From assembly GCA_902613475.1 (NCBI GenBank), contig CACMHG010000007.1, positions 1 through 64,000 on the forward strand: a stretch of DNA of 64,000 nucleotides. Direction: 5' to 3'. Shown here one piece after another: positions 1 through 11,693 of the stretch; the stretch's first letter is position 1, and each line of letters opens with the position of its first letter. The DNA comes from K189A clade bacterium. Lineage in GTDB: Bacteria > Pseudomonadota > Gammaproteobacteria > Pseudomonadales > Azotimanducaceae. A model generated the notes under the pieces. That model was not told the DNA's origin, ran no database searches, and was given only the letters and a program-made list of their open reading frames with translations. A program made the position numbers and the translations under genes.

Positions 1-1220
1 GGAAGGCTGCAGTACTGAAAATCGCTGACGTTGTCGAAGCCAATGCGGCTGAACTTGCGCAACTGCTGACGAAGGAGCAGGGCAAGCCGATTGAAGATGC
101 CACTGTGGAAGTTTATGGCATGGCAGCGTTCTGTCGTTACTTCACCTCCCTCGATCTGCCGGTCGAGGTGCTGGAAGACAGCGAGGGCCGACGGGTGGAA
201 GTGCACCGCAACCCGTTGGGGGTCGTCGGAGCCATCGTACCCTGGAATTTTCCGCTGATCTTGATGGCATTCAAACTGCCCCCTGCGTTGATTGCGGGCA
301 ATACCTTAGTCATCAAACCCGCACCGACAACGCCCCTGAGCACGCTGCGCATTGCGGAACTTATTCAAGATATCCTCCCTGCAGGCGTAATTAACTTTAT
401 TACCGATGCTAACGATCTGGGTGCTCCAATGACCGCGCATCCGGATGTGCGCAAAATCTCATTCACTGGCTCAACCGAAACCGGCGCCAAGGTGATGGCA
501 GGTGCTGCGGGTTTATTGAAGCGCATTACCCTTGAGCTTGGCGGCAACGATGCGGGTATCGTGCTAGACGATGTCGATCCGAAAGAAGCCGCGCAAAAGC
601 TTTTTGACAGTGCGTTTCAAAACAGTGGTCAGGTGTGTATCGCCATGAAGCGGTTGTATGTTCACGAGAATATTTACGACGAGGTGTGCGAAGAGTTGGC
701 CTCAATTGCTAACGACACCGTCATCGGCGACGGCCTAGAGCAGGGCACCAAGCTGGGTCCGCTGAATAACAAGATGCAGTACGACAAAGTTAAAGCTCTG
801 ATTGAAGAAGCCAAGCAGGACGGCAACGTCATTGCCGGCGGAGAGTTTCCCGACAAGCCCGGCTACTTCATTCGTCCTACGATTGTGCGTGACATCAAGG
901 AAGGCTCGCGCCTAGTGGACGAAGAGCAGTTTGGCCCTGTGCTACCTGTCATGAGTTTTGCCGATGAGAGTGAGGCGGTAGAACGCGCCAATGCTTCAGC
1001 TTGGGGTCTTGGTGGCTCGGTTTGGTCGGCAAGTCCCGAGCGCGCCTACGCGCTGGCAGAGCAGATGGATAGCGGTACAGTGTGGATCAACAAGCATGCG
1101 GAGCTTGACCCAACCATTCCGTTTGGTGGTGCCAAGATGTCTGGCCTGGGCAACGAGTTGGGTCAAGAGGGCCTGCAGGAGTTTACCCAGCAGAAAATCA
1201 TCAATATCGCCAAAGGCTAG
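1..1220 (+). CDS. NAD(P)-dependent aldehyde dehydrogenase, 5' end outside window
   Basis: Oxidises an aldehyde to the carboxylate with NAD(P). The reading frame is open from base 3, so the gene begins upstream; 405 codons are visible and roughly 70 N-terminal residues are missing compared with the usual 480 or so. The LELGGN motif carries the general-base Glu (codon 534-536) and the GQVCIA motif carries the catalytic Cys (codon 636-638). The PWNFPL and FTGSTETG cofactor motifs precede them and the C-terminal PFGGAKMSGLG is typical. It ends just before a strong terminator, so it is the last gene of its unit. The substrate cannot be told. Aldehydes made by the alcohol dehydrogenase elsewhere in this window are one possibility, which is inference. 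Confidence 0.93.
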   Translation, partial: KAAVLKIADVVEANAAELAQLLTKEQGKPIEDATVEVYGMAAFCRYFTSLDLPVEVLEDSEGRRVEVHRNPLGVVGAIVPWNFPLILMAFKLPPALIAGNTLVIKPAPTTPLSTLRIAELIQDILPAGVINFITDANDLGAPMTAHPDVRKISFTGSTETGAKVMAGAAGLLKRITLELGGNDAGIVLDDVDPKEAAQKLFDSAFQNSGQVCIAMKRLYVHENIYDEVCEELASIANDTVIGDGLEQGTKLGPLNNKMQYDKVKALIEEAKQDGNVIAGGEFPDKPGYFIRPTIVRDIKEGSRLVDEEQFGPVLPVMSFADESEAVERANASAWGLGGSVWSASPERAYALAEQMDSGTVWINKHAELDPTIPFGGAKMSGLGNELGQEGLQEFTQQKIINIAKG

Positions 1221-1236
1221 AACCAACTGAAAAGGC

Positions 1237-1269
1237 AACCGCCCTCGACCTCTGTCAGGGCGGTTTTTT
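1237..1269 (+). terminator. Rho-independent terminator after aldehyde dehydrogenase
   Basis: A perfect 9-bp stem, AACCGCCCT at 1237-1245 pairing with AGGGCGGTT at 1257-1265, has an 11-nt loop and runs into a T tract ending at 1269. It lies 16 bases after the stop codon and separates this gene from the convergent dioxygenase gene. Confidence 0.9.
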
Positions 1270-1291
1270 GTGCTCGATAGAAAGATCCTGT

Positions 1292-2443
1292 CTAAATCGA
1301 CAAATCGTTCAGGTTGTAGTCTTTAATCACACGCTGCCACGTCTCGTCACTAAAGCGCAGCTCCTCCTCTTGGCTCGCGAGAGGCTGATAGTGAAAACGC
1401 GTTTCCTCGGGGTAAAACTTTGCCCGGGCGTCTATTGCCACACTTACCACCTCTGAGCGTTTGGCGATACGCGCTGCGTCGTAAACCACGGACTCAGATT
1501 CGCTTAACGCGCCGGCGGCACCGAGTACCGAGCTGCGCTTATGAAAACCAAAGGTGAGCGAAATGCGCAGATCGTCTGACGTATTGGCAAAGGAGCCGTG
1601 CAGGGCTTGTCGATTCACAATGGTCACATCCCCTGCGCTGCAATACAGCGGCACTGCATCCGGCAGCTGCTCGACACCCTGGTTGGCGGCGACTCGCGCC
1701 TTGATATCGATCTTGCCTTCTTTGTGGGTGCCGGGTACCACCCACAGACAACTTCGCGCCGTGGTATCGAAAAGCTGTACCTGAAAGTTGAAGCCGTGAA
1801 TGCTGGAATCCCAACTTGGGTTTTCCCAGTGAGTAACGCCGTCTTGGTGCCAAGATACTGAGCCGCCTCGGCCTGGCTGTTTAATGAAAATGGCGTCGTT
1901 ATAGGGAACAAAGTCATCGCCATTGATGGAGGCGGCCACAGAAAGTAGGTCAGGGTGCCCGTATAGACGCAGACCACTGGGCATGGTTTGACACATGCCG
2001 GTCATAATGAAGACAACCTTATGCGGCGGCTGATCAGCAGCAACAGGCTGCGCCATCTGGGTTGGGTGCCTGCCGTTAAGTGCCTTGGTACCACCCCATG
2101 GGTCCGCCAGCGGCTGGATCATGGAGTACACGGGACGAGCAAAATCTTGACCGTATGCCGGCCGACCTTGGTGATCGACCTCGGCGCCGTTGTCGACTGG
2201 GGCGCGATCCAGCAACCACTCCATATCCGCCCTGAGCAGATCAATTTCATCTTGCTTGATGGCGCCCTCAAAAATGTAAAAACCCGTCCTGTTGTAGGCG
2301 TCAAGAATGTCCGGTGTCAGCTTGCCGTTCGAGTCCAGCCTTAGCGGACCACGGTTGCCCAACGCCTTGGCGCGTTCAATCCCCTCGGCGACATATTGCG
2401 TCATGGTCTCGGCGTGCTGCCGAGCAGTGAGTACAGTTCCCAT
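1292..2443 (-). CDS. Phytanoyl-CoA dioxygenase (PhyH) family protein
   Basis: Predicted cytosolic non-haem Fe(II)/2-oxoglutarate hydroxylase of 383 residues. The facial triad is visible: H199-x-D201 in SWHQDG and the distal H282 in ALHGSF, followed by R293 as the likely 2-oxoglutarate anchor. I chose the ATG at 2443 because GAGAGGG lies 5 bases upstream of it; an in-frame start at 2482 would add 13 residues without a good ribosome site. Convergent with the aldehyde dehydrogenase and divergent from the esterase. PhyH proteins hydroxylate CoA thioesters or small natural products, and the substrate here is unknown. One of seven enzymes of this mechanistic class in the window. Confidence 0.85.
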   Translation of the reverse strand: MGTVLTARQHAETMTQYVAEGIERAKALGNRGPLRLDSNGKLTPDILDAYNRTGFYIFEGAIKQDEIDLLRADMEWLLDRAPVDNGAEVDHQGRPAYGQDFARPVYSMIQPLADPWGGTKALNGRHPTQMAQPVAADQPPHKVVFIMTGMCQTMPSGLRLYGHPDLLSVAASINGDDFVPYNDAIFIKQPGRGGSVSWHQDGVTHWENPSWDSSIHGFNFQVQLFDTTARSCLWVVPGTHKEGKIDIKARVAANQGVEQLPDAVPLYCSAGDVTIVNRQALHGSFANTSDDLRISLTFGFHKRSSVLGAAGALSESESVVYDAARIAKRSEVVSVAIDARAKFYPEETRFHYQPLASQEEELRFSDETWQRVIKDYNLNDLSI

Positions 2444-2565
2444 GCGACCCTCTCGTTTTATCCGAGCACCTAGATAGCACATAAAAACCGCCGTTTTCCA
2501 CTGCTCTAGGGTTTTTGCAAGCGCCGTAATTCGGCATGATGATCTTTCTTCGAGGAGGCAGCGCT

Positions 2566-3633
2566 ATGCAAGAACAACTACCCGGTCGTCTGGGCGACCC
2601 AAATATGACCCTGTTGACGGATCCAAGAATGGATCCGCGCGTTGCCAGTTTACTGACCGCTGCGGGTGATCTTTTAGATGGGATTGAGCCGCTGGACTCT
2701 ACCGCTTCCTATGAAGGTGCCCTGGCTCTCTGCGAGCAAATCGAATCCAAAATTGCGCTGGCGCACCCCCTGGCAGAGGCGGCGATGCCAGACTTCAGTG
2801 ATGTTCATCAGTACGAAGAGGTTATTCAGGGCGTCGATGGCAACGACATTACGCTTTACATTCACCGGCCGATAAATCGCGACGGGCCCTTGCCCTGTAT
2901 CTTTCACACTCATGGTGGCGGCATGGTGTTTTTGACTGCCGCAGACCCGAATTTTGTGCGCCTTCGCAATGCATTGGCGCAAAGTGGTCTGATCGTCGTG
3001 GGAGTGGAATTTCGTAATGGCGCGGGCAAGTTGGGCAACCATCCGTTTCCTGCAGGGTTGAATGACTGCGACGTCGCGCTGCAGTGGACCGATGCGCATC
3101 GCGACGAGTTAGGTATTTCTGCTATCGTGATGTCCGGTGAGTCCGGCGGCGGCAACCTGGCTCTGGCGACCACGCTCCAGGCGAAACGCGATGGACGTAT
3201 TGGCAGTATTCAGGGCGTCTACGCCATGTGTCCCTACATTTTTGGCGGCTATGCCAATCCACCGACACAGTTGCTGTCGCTGCAGGAAAACGATGGCTAT
3301 ACCCTCAATTGCTCACTGATGAGCATCTTGGTGAAGGTCTACGACCCGGATCTGCTCAATGCGCACAACCCCTTGGCTTGGCCTTATCACGCCGCGCCCG
3401 AGGAGCTAGCGGGCCTGCCACCGCACATCATATCCGTTAACGAGCTTGATCCTTTGCGCGATGAGGGCCTGGTGTTTTTTCGTAAGTTGCTCGCGACGGG
3501 TAACTCAGCAACGGCGCGTGTTGTTCCGGCCACAAATCACGCGGGGGATTTGAGTTTTCCTGATGTTGCGCCCGAGCCGTACCAAGAAACCCTCAGATCA
3601 CTGCGCAATTTTGCGTATGCCTGCGCGCAGTAA
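2566..3633 (+). CDS. Alpha/beta hydrolase, HSL-type esterase/lipase
   Basis: Serine esterase of the hormone-sensitive lipase group, 355 residues, no signal peptide. The oxyanion motif HGGG is at about 116-119 and the nucleophile S193 sits in GESGGG. D295 in ELDPLRDEG and H325 in TNHAGD complete the triad. Start chosen at 2566 because GAGGAGG precedes it by 7 bases; an in-frame ATG at 2536 lies before that ribosome site and is less likely. Esterases of this family act on short or medium acyl esters or carboxyl esters of xenobiotics; the substrate here is not determined. Divergent from the PhyH gene, so the two may share a control region. Confidence 0.88.
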   Translation: MQEQLPGRLGDPNMTLLTDPRMDPRVASLLTAAGDLLDGIEPLDSTASYEGALALCEQIESKIALAHPLAEAAMPDFSDVHQYEEVIQGVDGNDITLYIHRPINRDGPLPCIFHTHGGGMVFLTAADPNFVRLRNALAQSGLIVVGVEFRNGAGKLGNHPFPAGLNDCDVALQWTDAHRDELGISAIVMSGESGGGNLALATTLQAKRDGRIGSIQGVYAMCPYIFGGYANPPTQLLSLQENDGYTLNCSLMSILVKVYDPDLLNAHNPLAWPYHAAPEELAGLPPHIISVNELDPLRDEGLVFFRKLLATGNSATARVVPATNHAGDLSFPDVAPEPYQETLRSLRNFAYACAQ

Positions 3634-3701
3634 TTTGCGGGTGAACAGGGCGCTTCCTCGCGTCAAGATTGAGGAGTGTTAGGCACCTTGTGCGGGCTCG
3701 A

Positions 3702-4454
3702 CTAGGTTCGACCCCCGTCGATGGTGAAGTTCTGGCCGGTAATCATGTGACTGTCATTTGACGCCAAAAAGAGGGCGAGGTTGGCAACATCTTCCGGCAT
3801 CAATCGCTGGGGAAGCGCTACCTGGGTCATCCAGGCGGCCTCTTCTTCTGGCGTCAGCCAGGTATCAAGCTGTCGCTGAGTCACTACCCAGCCAGGTGAT
3901 ATGGCATTCACCCTTACAAAGTCGGCGCCATAATCCTTGGCCAATGCCTTAGTCATGCCAAGGAGGCCTGCCTTTGCGCTGGCATAGCCCGGCATATTGC
4001 TCGGCCCAAGGGTCGCATTGATGGAACTGAAGTTGATGATAGAGCCACCGCCGTTGGCAGCCATTACCGGTGCTGCAGCCTGGGCGGCAAAAAAAGCGGC
4101 GTCGAGATTGATCGCCAGACTATCGCGCCACTGGCTCACAGACATATCGCCCGGCGCATGACGCATGTCGTTGGCGGCATTGTTAATAAGCACCCCAAGC
4201 GGCACGCGTTCGTTGGCTTCAGTAATAGCCTGCTGTAAGGATTCGGTATTGGTGACATCAAGGCATCGAAATGTTGGTTTGCCGTCCAACTCGGCGACCA
4301 AGTCTTCACCCTCGGCCTGCTGGAAATCGACAAAGGTTACCAGCGCATGCTGCGCGGTGAAGGCGCGAACCAAGGCTGCGCCGATGCCGGTAGCACCACC
4401 GGTAACGAAGATGCCTCGACCTGCGAGGCTTGGGTATGTGGCGCCATGCTGCAT
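3702..4454 (-). CDS. SDR oxidoreductase resembling sugar 1-dehydrogenases
   Basis: NAD(P)-dependent short-chain dehydrogenase of 250 residues. It has the cofactor motif TGGATGIG (18-25), NNA at 91-93, catalytic Ser near 143-144, and Y157-x3-K161. The N-terminal YPSL before the Rossmann strand, the INNAAND segment, the SPGWVVTQRQ segment and the ending FTIDGG resemble, from memory, the Caulobacter xylose 1-dehydrogenase and related aldose dehydrogenases. It is divergent from lacZ with 130 bases between, so galactose 1-dehydrogenase is a reasonable inference: it would turn galactose from lactose into galactonolactone. ATG at 4454 is preferred; a GTG at 4499 would add 15 residues. A generic ketoacyl reductase role is not excluded. 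Confidence 0.82.
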   Translation of the reverse strand: MQHGATYPSLAGRGIFVTGGATGIGAALVRAFTAQHALVTFVDFQQAEGEDLVAELDGKPTFRCLDVTNTESLQQAITEANERVPLGVLINNAANDMRHAPGDMSVSQWRDSLAINLDAAFFAAQAAAPVMAANGGGSIINFSSINATLGPSNMPGYASAKAGLLGMTKALAKDYGADFVRVNAISPGWVVTQRQLDTWLTPEEEAAWMTQVALPQRLMPEDVANLALFLASNDSHMITGQNFTIDGGRT

Positions 4455-4491
4455 CTGCTCGACTCTTTTTGGGTATGATCGAATAAGATAG

Positions 4492-7623
<3,132 letters not shown>

Positions 7624-7718
7624 CGAGCCAGCAGTCTTGAATTCAGGTGTGCCCAAAAGGGTACATGGTTCTTGGCAGAGCCTATAAATTGCAAACTGAA
7701 TATCGGTAGGAGAGTGAT

Positions 7719-8612
7719 ATGCGAGATTTTATGTCAAAGGTAGCCGTAATCACCGGCGCGGGTTCAGGAATGGGCCGATACTTAGCCGTATTGTTGGCTA
7801 AGTCAGGCTGCGACGTGGTGATTTGCGATGTCAACGAGGACACTCTCGCCGGCACGGCAAGAATGTTGAAAAACTACAACGTCGCGGTATCAAGCCACTT
7901 GCTAGATGTCGGTGACGAGGAGGCAATCAAAGCCCTCCCAGAGAAAGTGATTGCCCAACACGGCAAGGTTGATCTGGTCTTTAACAACGCTGGCATCACC
8001 ATTGACTCGGACTTTGCCAATATGCCGGAACCAGACTGGGACAAAGTCATGGATGTAAACCTCCATGGGGTTATCAACATGACGCGAGCGTTCTTGCCTT
8101 ACCTGAAAGATCGCCCGGAGGCCGCTGTGGTCAATACATCATCGATCTTCGGCATGATCGCCGTGCCTCGCCAGAGCGTTTATCACGCGACGAAGTTTGC
8201 CGTGCGTGGTTTTACTGAGAGCTTGGTGAAAGAAATGAAGGGCACCTCGGTACAGGTGCACTGCGTGCATCCCGGGCACATCGGCACGAATATTTTGACC
8301 GCGGCTAAAGTGAATCGCGGGGAAGGAGAAAGCGCGCCCTCGGGACTGCTGGGGCGGGCTGACGCCACCCATGAGGAGCAGGGTAAGGCGTTTCGAGAAA
8401 ATGGTATGCACGCCAGTCGCGCGGCCCAGGTAATCTTGGACGGTGTGCGCAAACGACGCAGCCGCATCTTTATTGGTATGGACGCCAAGCTGATCGATCT
8501 TGCCCAGCGGCTAACGCCCATGCACTACGACAAACTTCTGCCGCTGATCTTCTTACCGCTAATGCTCTTTAGAAATAAAAAGGCCATACAAGACCTGCCC
8601 GCAGAGCCTTAG
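7719..8612 (+). CDS. SDR family oxidoreductase
   Basis: NAD(P)-dependent short-chain dehydrogenase of 297 residues. It has TGAGSGMG at 12-19, NNAG at 89-92, catalytic Ser at 141/142 and Y155-x3-K159. The roughly 50-residue C-terminal extension ends in a hydrophobic stretch (LLPLIFLPLMLF) that could touch the membrane. TAGGAG lies 6-8 bases before the ATG. It is followed after 36 bases by the haloalkane dehalogenase gene on the same strand, so an operon in which the alcohol or ketone product is further oxidised is plausible by inference. Substrate unknown. Confidence 0.87.
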   Translation: MRDFMSKVAVITGAGSGMGRYLAVLLAKSGCDVVICDVNEDTLAGTARMLKNYNVAVSSHLLDVGDEEAIKALPEKVIAQHGKVDLVFNNAGITIDSDFANMPEPDWDKVMDVNLHGVINMTRAFLPYLKDRPEAAVVNTSSIFGMIAVPRQSVYHATKFAVRGFTESLVKEMKGTSVQVHCVHPGHIGTNILTAAKVNRGEGESAPSGLLGRADATHEEQGKAFRENGMHASRAAQVILDGVRKRRSRIFIGMDAKLIDLAQRLTPMHYDKLLPLIFLPLMLFRNKKAIQDLPAEP

Positions 8613-8648
8613 ACAAAACGAATAACAAATAAATAGGGAGAGCACCCG

Positions 8649-9617
8649 ATGACGCAATTTGTGAGAACTGCAGACGAACACTTCTCGAACTTGCCGAACT
8701 TTGGCTTCGCGCCGAATTATCACACCTGGCAAGACCTGCGCATGCATTATCTCGATGAGGGTCCCAAGGACGGGCCGGTAATGTTGCTGCTACACGGCAT
8801 GCCGACGTGGTCATTCCTCTACCGCGATGTCATCCCCGTACTGGTAGAGGCAGGCTATCGCTGTATCGCCCCAGACCACATGGGCTTCGGGCGTTCGGAT
8901 AAACCCACAGATATTCACTGGTACACAATAGCCCGTCATACAGAAATTCTGACCTCGCTGATCGTCGAATTAGACCTGCAGAACATCACCTTGGTCTGTC
9001 AGGACTGGGGTGGTCCGACGGGGCTGGCCCAAGCGGCCACCATGCCCGAGCGATTCTCGGACTTGGCAATTATGAACACTTGGCTGCATCACCCCGAGTA
9101 TGAGTATTCCGACGGTATTAAACGCTGGAATTCGGGTTGGCATGAAGGCGGCACCTTTGCCAGAAAAACACCGGATATTGGCCTCTTATTGGTGCTGAGC
9201 GCCGGATTGATGGAGCCCGGCTCCTTCATGTCGGCCTTTATCGATGGTACTGACCCCCAGCTGACTGGCGTCGCAGCAGATATGTACGCAGGATTTTCGG
9301 CACCCTATCAGGGGTTACCCGACGAAGGCTTTAACGGTTACCGCCGTTTTCCGCTGTCAATTCCAGTGGACAACTACCACAACGGCAACGCGGCGGCCCA
9401 GACCCTGCACTATCGAACGCTGTTGAACTGGTCGTCCATGGGCAAAGGCTGCCACTTTATTTGGGGCTGTACTGATGACGTCTTTACCGAAGCTTGGGGG
9501 CGTCAATGGGCAGAGCAGATGAACGCACGATTTGATCCGCTGCCCGACGCCGGCCACTTTCCGCAAAATACCCACGGCCAGCGCCTGGCTGAGCTGATTC
9601 TAGATGGAAAGGACTGA
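8649..9617 (+). CDS. Haloalkane dehalogenase-like alpha/beta hydrolase
   Basis: Predicted to cleave a carbon-halogen bond by nucleophilic attack, giving an alcohol and halide. Of 322 residues, the HGMPTWSFLYR oxyanion loop (49-59), the nucleophile D119 with halide-binding W120 in VCQDWGG, an acid at D276/D277 in GCTDD and H303 in DAGHF match the HLD-I (DhlA-like) layout. An Asp rather than Ser nucleophile sets it apart from esterases. Epoxide hydrolases also use Asp, but the QDWGG and PTW context favours dehalogenases. GGGAGAGC precedes the ATG. Second gene of a pair with the SDR. Activity cannot be shown from sequence alone. Confidence 0.8.
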   Translation: MTQFVRTADEHFSNLPNFGFAPNYHTWQDLRMHYLDEGPKDGPVMLLLHGMPTWSFLYRDVIPVLVEAGYRCIAPDHMGFGRSDKPTDIHWYTIARHTEILTSLIVELDLQNITLVCQDWGGPTGLAQAATMPERFSDLAIMNTWLHHPEYEYSDGIKRWNSGWHEGGTFARKTPDIGLLLVLSAGLMEPGSFMSAFIDGTDPQLTGVAADMYAGFSAPYQGLPDEGFNGYRRFPLSIPVDNYHNGNAAAQTLHYRTLLNWSSMGKGCHFIWGCTDDVFTEAWGRQWAEQMNARFDPLPDAGHFPQNTHGQRLAELILDGKD

Positions 9618-9628
9618 GTGCCCCTGTC

Positions 9629-9652
9629 CGGTAAAGGGTCTGCGATTTACCG
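9629..9652. terminator. Hairpin between convergent genes
   Basis: CGGTAAA (9629-9635) pairs with TTTACCG (9646-9652) around a 10-nt loop. It lies between the stops of the dehalogenase and the nitroreductase. No long T run follows, so a terminator role is only possible. Confidence 0.4.
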
Positions 9653-9657
9653 CTAAC

Positions 9658-10338
9658 TTAGGATGACCATTGGTTGATGTGCATGACGCTCTCAACAGGT
9701 GGTCGGTAGGCGGGTTTAAAATCCGTGCCCTTGGTGTAAGCGATGGGAATCAAGGCAACCTGAGTGAAGGAATCGAAGGGAATACCGAGCAGCTCGGCCA
9801 CGGCCTTTTCGTGCGCAAGATGCAGCGTCGTCCACGCGGTACCGATGCCTCTTGCTCGGGCCGCTAGCATAAAGCTCCAAGCCGCTGGAATGATGGAACC
9901 CATGGTGCCGGCCTGAGCGCTGGCGTTCGCTCCCTCCGCATTATCGATGCGCCCGGCGATGCACGGAATCATCAACACCGGTGCCTTGCCCATGTTATCC
10001 GCCAGATAATCCGCCGAGGAAGCGCTGCGCTCTTGGCTCGTCGCTAGAGACTCATCGGTACTGTCTGCGTGGAGTTTGTGAATGGCGAAAGGCATGTGGC
10101 GGTACTGGCTAAAGGCCTGGCGGTAATACTCGCCGATTTTTTCGCGCTTATCTTTGTCGGTGACAAATACGAATTGCCAGCCTTGAGCATTCGATCCTGA
10201 TGGCGCCTGCACAGCGCTCTCCATGCATTCCTTGATCGCTGACATCGGCACATCGCGATCAAAATCTAAGCGTTTTCGAACTGCCCGTGTGGTGCTAAGC
10301 AATTCGTCGTTGGTGAGTTCCAGCTGTAATTCCGGCAT
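9658..10338 (-). CDS. Nitroreductase family protein
   Basis: FMN-dependent oxidoreductase of the nitroreductase fold, 226 residues. The STTRAVRKR segment near residues 15-23 is the usual N-terminal FMN-phosphate motif, APSGSNAQGWQFVFV near 50-60 is the classic substrate/FMN stretch, and GIGTAWTTLHL with a later PIAYT segment completes the family pattern. GAGGGAG precedes the ATG. Members reduce nitroaromatics, quinones or enones with NAD(P)H; the physiological substrate is unknown. Convergent with the dehalogenase, and followed downstream on the same strand by no close partner. Confidence 0.9.
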   Translation of the reverse strand: MPELQLELTNDELLSTTRAVRKRLDFDRDVPMSAIKECMESAVQAPSGSNAQGWQFVFVTDKDKREKIGEYYRQAFSQYRHMPFAIHKLHADSTDESLATSQERSASSADYLADNMGKAPVLMIPCIAGRIDNAEGANASAQAGTMGSIIPAAWSFMLAARARGIGTAWTTLHLAHEKAVAELLGIPFDSFTQVALIPIAYTKGTDFKPAYRPPVESVMHINQWSS

Positions 10339-10412
10339 GTCTTGCTCCCTCTATGACTGCCCTATTTATTGAGACGTAATCTTGGATGCTGCGCAAGTCT
10401 CGACGCGCTCTG

Positions 10413-11015
10413 TCATTGTTGTGCTTGTCGGTCGCCGCCTGGTGGTGCGGGCGTGTTCAGGAAAGTGAAGAACCAGTGGGCGAGAATGACAGCCGTCAGA
10501 TCCTGATGGCTGGCCAGCATATGTGCGAACCCCATGCCGCCAATGAAGACAAACAAACAATTGCGCAAGTGCCACCTCAGAGTGACGTAGTGAATGGCGG
10601 CAAAAATCAAATTGCTGATAACGACAGCGACGTAGAAGTCGACGGTATTAGATGCTGCCAGGGGTAGAAGCAGGCGAAAGGTCAGCTCCTCAACGACGCT
10701 GATGTACAGCAGGTATACCAGCCACAGATTGTTTCGCGGACTTCTGCGGTAGCCCCTTCTTTGTTGATAGAAAACAAACAAGGCCAGCAACATGATGCCC
10801 GCAATCAGGTAGCCCGTTGGGTGATTTATAAACCTGTCGGTGGCGCGGATGATGAATTCCAAAGCGTTTGGCGAAGCACTAACAAGGAGTGCCAGTGCTC
10901 CCATGGTTAGACCATGCCGATAAAGAATTTGCCGGAACGTACCAATATGCGACCCATTCAAAGTTGGCGGGCGCTGCAGCCTGCCGCCGCGGGCGCTGGG
11001 GTGAGCGTTGTTCAC
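10413..11015 (-). CDS. CPBP family intramembrane metalloprotease (Abi/CAAX-like)
   Basis: Multi-spanning membrane protein of 200 residues with the CPBP motif set: E109-E110 and R114 in VEELTFR, F138-x3-H142 in FAAIH, and H180 with N187 in HWFFTFLN. These residues form the glutamate/histidine catalytic centre of Rce1-like proteases. About five or six hydrophobic segments can be seen. GTG start at 11015 without a clear ribosome site, so the N-terminus is uncertain. Members process prenylated or small secreted peptides or give self-immunity to bacteriocins. No bacteriocin gene is visible next to it, so no role is assigned. Confidence 0.82.
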   Translation of the reverse strand: MNNAHPSARGGRLQRPPTLNGSHIGTFRQILYRHGLTMGALALLVSASPNALEFIIRATDRFINHPTGYLIAGIMLLALFVFYQQRRGYRRSPRNNLWLVYLLYISVVEELTFRLLLPLAASNTVDFYVAVVISNLIFAAIHYVTLRWHLRNCLFVFIGGMGFAHMLASHQDLTAVILAHWFFTFLNTPAPPGGDRQAQQ

Positions 11016-11036
11016 AGTGATCTGGCGAAGCCTAGG

Positions 11037-11585
11037 TTAGGCCGCGTGCCAGTAGGTGAGATATTCGGCGTAGACGGCTGGTCCTTCTAGCCCTTGAACC
11101 TCAATGTCGTGCTGAGTCTTTAGCAGCATGCCCCGATCTTTTTTGGGTTGCGCATCAAGCAGGGTGATTTGAGATCGCAGCCTGATGCCGTCACCGATGA
11201 TCATGGGCTGTAAAATGCGCACCTTGTCGAGACCGTAGTTCAATGGGTCTCGGCCATCCTCGGGCCATAGCTCGCTGCTTTTGTAGAGGTGCGTAATAAG
11301 ACTGATGGCGTGAAAGCCATGCAGCAATGTGCCGCCGTAGGGGGTGTTTTTGGCGTATTCAGGCTCGCAATGTCCCGGCGTTCGCCAGCGTGTGACTTCT
11401 CCAAAGACATTGACCTGAGTCTGATCAATAAAGACCCACGGGCTGACGCCAATTCTCTCGCCAATGCGTTGCTGTGCGGTTGCCAAGAAAAAGCGAGATT
11501 GATCAGGCATAGAGGGTATTTCGATGAATGCGCTAAGAGATGGCAGGTTAATGCAAGAACCCAGCACTCGCACCTCTTTCTGCAT
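11037..11585 (-). CDS. MaoC-like hotdog protein with altered active site
   Basis: Hotdog-fold protein of 182 residues related to (R)-specific enoyl-CoA hydratases. The FGEVT-x-W-x-TPGHCEPEYA segment (61-78) aligns with the hydratase signature T-G-D-x-N-P-x-H, and YGGTLLHGF (83-91) matches the usual FGGxIAHG. The catalytic Asp position is Trp here (W67), while the His (H72) is kept. It may therefore bind an acyl thioester without normal hydration. Start uncertain: ATG at 11585 or an internal ATG at 11510. It ends 21 bases before the CPBP protease start on the same strand. Confidence 0.68.
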   Translation of the reverse strand: MQKEVRVLGSCINLPSLSAFIEIPSMPDQSRFFLATAQQRIGERIGVSPWVFIDQTQVNVFGEVTRWRTPGHCEPEYAKNTPYGGTLLHGFHAISLITHLYKSSELWPEDGRDPLNYGLDKVRILQPMIIGDGIRLRSQITLLDAQPKKDRGMLLKTQHDIEVQGLEGPAVYAEYLTYWHAA

Positions 11586-11693
11586 TGACAGTGAAATCGG
11601 TTCTGGGCAGGCTTTTTAGCAGCACCTAATAAACAGCTACGCTGCAGCTTTTTACTGCGTCAGCCGCCCTAAGACCAACAATTCGAGGCCCAC

